Shown: piece by piece, positions 62,443 to 64,000 of the stretch | Position numbering within the stretch: position 1 is the stretch's first letter | How the letters are laid out: every line of letters begins with the position of its first letter | IMG/VR virus record: IMGVR_UViG_3300044627_004527 | Coordinates: 112,696 to 176,695 of that record | Source: a virus | DNA: 64,000 nucleotides | Direction: 5' to 3' (one strand) | The notes under the pieces: generated by a model | Databases searched by the model: none | The model's input: the letters and a program-made list of their open reading frames with translations, nothing else | What the model was told of the DNA's origin: nothing | Translations under genes and position numbers: made by a program

Positions 62443-63531
62443 ATGAAAGTCTTCTCAGATCTGCATTTAGACAACAATAACAAATACTTCAGAAGACGTA
62501 ACGACGGGAAGAGCGACCTGCTCGCAGCACAAGAGCAGTTTCTGACAGATCTGTTTGATTCAGCGGCCTACGGCGAGCTGATCGTGTGCGCAGGCGATCT
62601 GACAGATGACAACCTGCTCGACAGCTATGTCTTTGGTGCGGTCATGCACTTTGCAAAGCTCGTCAGGCGCCACGGAGAGCGTGGTGGTCGCGTCGTGCTG
62701 CTTGAGGGCAACCACTGTATCACCGACAGCAAGAATGTCTTCTCTGTGGTCGGTGGACTCTCCAGGATGGGTCTTGAGGCGCTGGTGTGCGTCAACCATC
62801 CCCAGACTCTCATGCTGGAGGACTGTGGTAAGATGGTCGCGATCCGTGCGGTGCCGTACATGGACGATCACAAGGCCATGCTCGATGCGATGGCAGAGCC
62901 GATCCCAGGGTACGAGATCCCGAAGCTGCTCTTCTTTCATGCGGCTGTGCGCAACGCCCTGCTCGACAACGGGTTCCCAAATGACAGGGGAATCGAGTTG
63001 ACAGCCCGAGAGGTTTCACAGTATGACACGATCATTGGTGGCGACTTCCATCGCCACCAATGCTTCGATGTCGCTGGCAAGCAGGTCTATTACTGCGGTG
63101 CTCCCTTCACCCTCAAGGGCGGTCAAGAGTACAAAAAAGGCCATATGTCTGTCGTAGACAAGACCTGTGAATTTCATGAGTGTGTGCTGGATTACCCAAT
63201 TATCACAAGGCGATACGACGAGCTGTCACAGCTCGAATTACCAGATGACTCCAGCCGAATCACACTGAAGGTCCGGGACGTACCGAACCACGAACTCAAG
63301 ACCGATCTCATCGATCAGCTCATCGCCCTGGAGCTGTATAGCTACCACATCGCCATGATGCCATCTCAAGTTGTGGAGACAGAGGAGAGCCTGATTGCAT
63401 ACTCTCCGACGCTCAGCCCCGAGCAGAACGCTCTGCTCGCCATTGACAAGCACGTTGAGGCGTGCGACCCCGACGATCCCCTCAAGAAGCACGAGGGCAT
63501 GGTCAAGACAATCATAGGAAAAACAAAATGA
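62443..63531 (+). CDS. SbcD/Mre11-like metallophosphoesterase nuclease, 362 aa
   Basis: The metal-binding motifs of calcineurin-like nucleases are present: FSDLHLD (4-10), CAGDLTD (49-55), LEGNHC (84-89) and IIGGDFHRHQ (about 197-206). The length and C-terminal cap fit gp47/SbcD nucleases that trim DNA ends for recombination with an SbcC/gp46 ATPase. That partner is not in this window; it may lie downstream. TTGGAG is 6 nt upstream of the ATG. The gene follows the terminator, so it may depend on readthrough. Confidence 0.85.
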   Translation: MKVFSDLHLDNNNKYFRRRNDGKSDLLAAQEQFLTDLFDSAAYGELIVCAGDLTDDNLLDSYVFGAVMHFAKLVRRHGERGGRVVLLEGNHCITDSKNVFSVVGGLSRMGLEALVCVNHPQTLMLEDCGKMVAIRAVPYMDDHKAMLDAMAEPIPGYEIPKLLFFHAAVRNALLDNGFPNDRGIELTAREVSQYDTIIGGDFHRHQCFDVAGKQVYYCGAPFTLKGGQEYKKGHMSVVDKTCEFHECVLDYPIITRRYDELSQLELPDDSSRITLKVRDVPNHELKTDLIDQLIALELYSYHIAMMPSQVVETEESLIAYSPTLSPEQNALLAIDKHVEACDPDDPLKKHEGMVKTIIGKTK

Positions 63532-64000
63532 TCGACAAGCAGAAGAAGTTCCATTACACCCCCGAGGAGCGCGAGCAGGCCACGAAGGACCTCGCCGAGT
63601 TCGTCGAGGACATGGTCTGCGCCTTTGGTGGCTTCGCAGACCTCCCGAAGACGCCCGTCAAGATCACCGAGGACCCCCGGTGCCTCCGCGTCAAGATCCC
63701 CATCGAGCGCCACGGTGACATGGGTGTCGTGTTCGGACCGAACGGCAGCAACGTGATCTCTCTGCTGCACTTCATCCGCAACCAGCAGATCCTGAAGCAC
63801 AACAAGATCCTCCACCTGTCATTCGAGACGATGATCGCCAATGGCACCATCGTCGCCTTCCAGGTTGACGACTACTGGGTGTTCACGAACACAGGCGCAA
63901 CGATTCCGAACAACGACTACCATGTTGGTCGAGGCGCCATCCCACCTCACATCAAGGCAGACAAGATCGACCTCTACCGTGTCGAGGCTTCTGACGGGGA
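63528..64000 (+). CDS. hypothetical protein, C-terminus cut by window edge
   Basis: This frame begins at ATG 63528, overlapping the nuclease stop by 4 nt, and stays open to the window end (157 codons). The N-terminus is helical (TPEEREQATKDLAEFVED); the rest is beta-rich (RCLRVKIPIERHGDMGVVFG). It does not look like the start of an SbcC ATPase, since no Walker A motif is seen. Function unknown. Confidence 0.65.
   Translation, partial: MIDKQKKFHYTPEEREQATKDLAEFVEDMVCAFGGFADLPKTPVKITEDPRCLRVKIPIERHGDMGVVFGPNGSNVISLLHFIRNQQILKHNKILHLSFETMIANGTIVAFQVDDYWVFTNTGATIPNNDYHVGRGAIPPHIKADKIDLYRVEASDG

Overview
This window is a GC-rich segment of a large tailed double-stranded DNA phage. It carries terminase, portal, protease/scaffold, decoration, capsid, tail tube and tape-measure genes, followed by a phage replication module. 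No tail sheath gene is seen, and the tape measure is 3,492 aa, so the particle is most likely a siphovirus with an exceptionally long tail (about 0.5 micrometre at roughly 0.15 nm per residue). The host cannot be named from the sequence.

Layout. (1) 1-1329, minus strand: the start of an AAA+ SF3-type helicase gene (cut by the window edge) and an unknown 160-aa gene. (2) 1330-2267: a gene-free region with five inverted repeats built on GTGTACCGGG, then a probable small RNA on the minus strand with its own promoter and terminator. (3) 2268-19093, plus strand: packaging and head genes, a holin/spanin-like trio, head-tail joining genes and an oversized tail tube gene, closed by a very strong terminator. 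(4) 19185-25096: an island of 24 canonical sense tRNA genes that between them cover all 20 amino acids, one tRNA with a CUA (amber suppressor) anticodon, about ten irregular tRNA-like elements, a GroES gene and a gene fusing a PTH2-type peptidyl-tRNA hydrolase to an HD domain. (5) 25291-37214: tail assembly genes and the tape measure. (6) 37215-37958: a second copy of the GTGTACCGGG array, bounded by palindromes, and one small ORF. (7) 37959-50316: three very large tail-tip proteins. (8) 50313-64000: replication and recombination genes (SF2 helicase, DnaC-like loader, DnaB-like helicase, DnaG-like primase, DNA polymerase III alpha with an HNH intein, a probable ssDNA-binding protein and an SbcD-like nuclease).

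How it works together. Head and tail genes are packed with 4-nt overlaps typical of translational coupling. Tetraloop hairpins separate the decoration and capsid genes, which need the highest expression. The tRNA island splits the tail module between tail tube and tail chaperones, and has its own sigma70-like promoters (TTGACA-17-TATAGT twice). The replication genes follow the tail-hub gene with a 4-nt overlap, so structural and replication modules look transcriptionally joined. The most unusual point is that the PTH2-HD gene has an in-frame TAG as codon 4, about 1 kb upstream of the CUA-anticodon tRNA. This suggests that a tRNA-maintenance enzyme is switched on by the phage's own suppressor tRNA.
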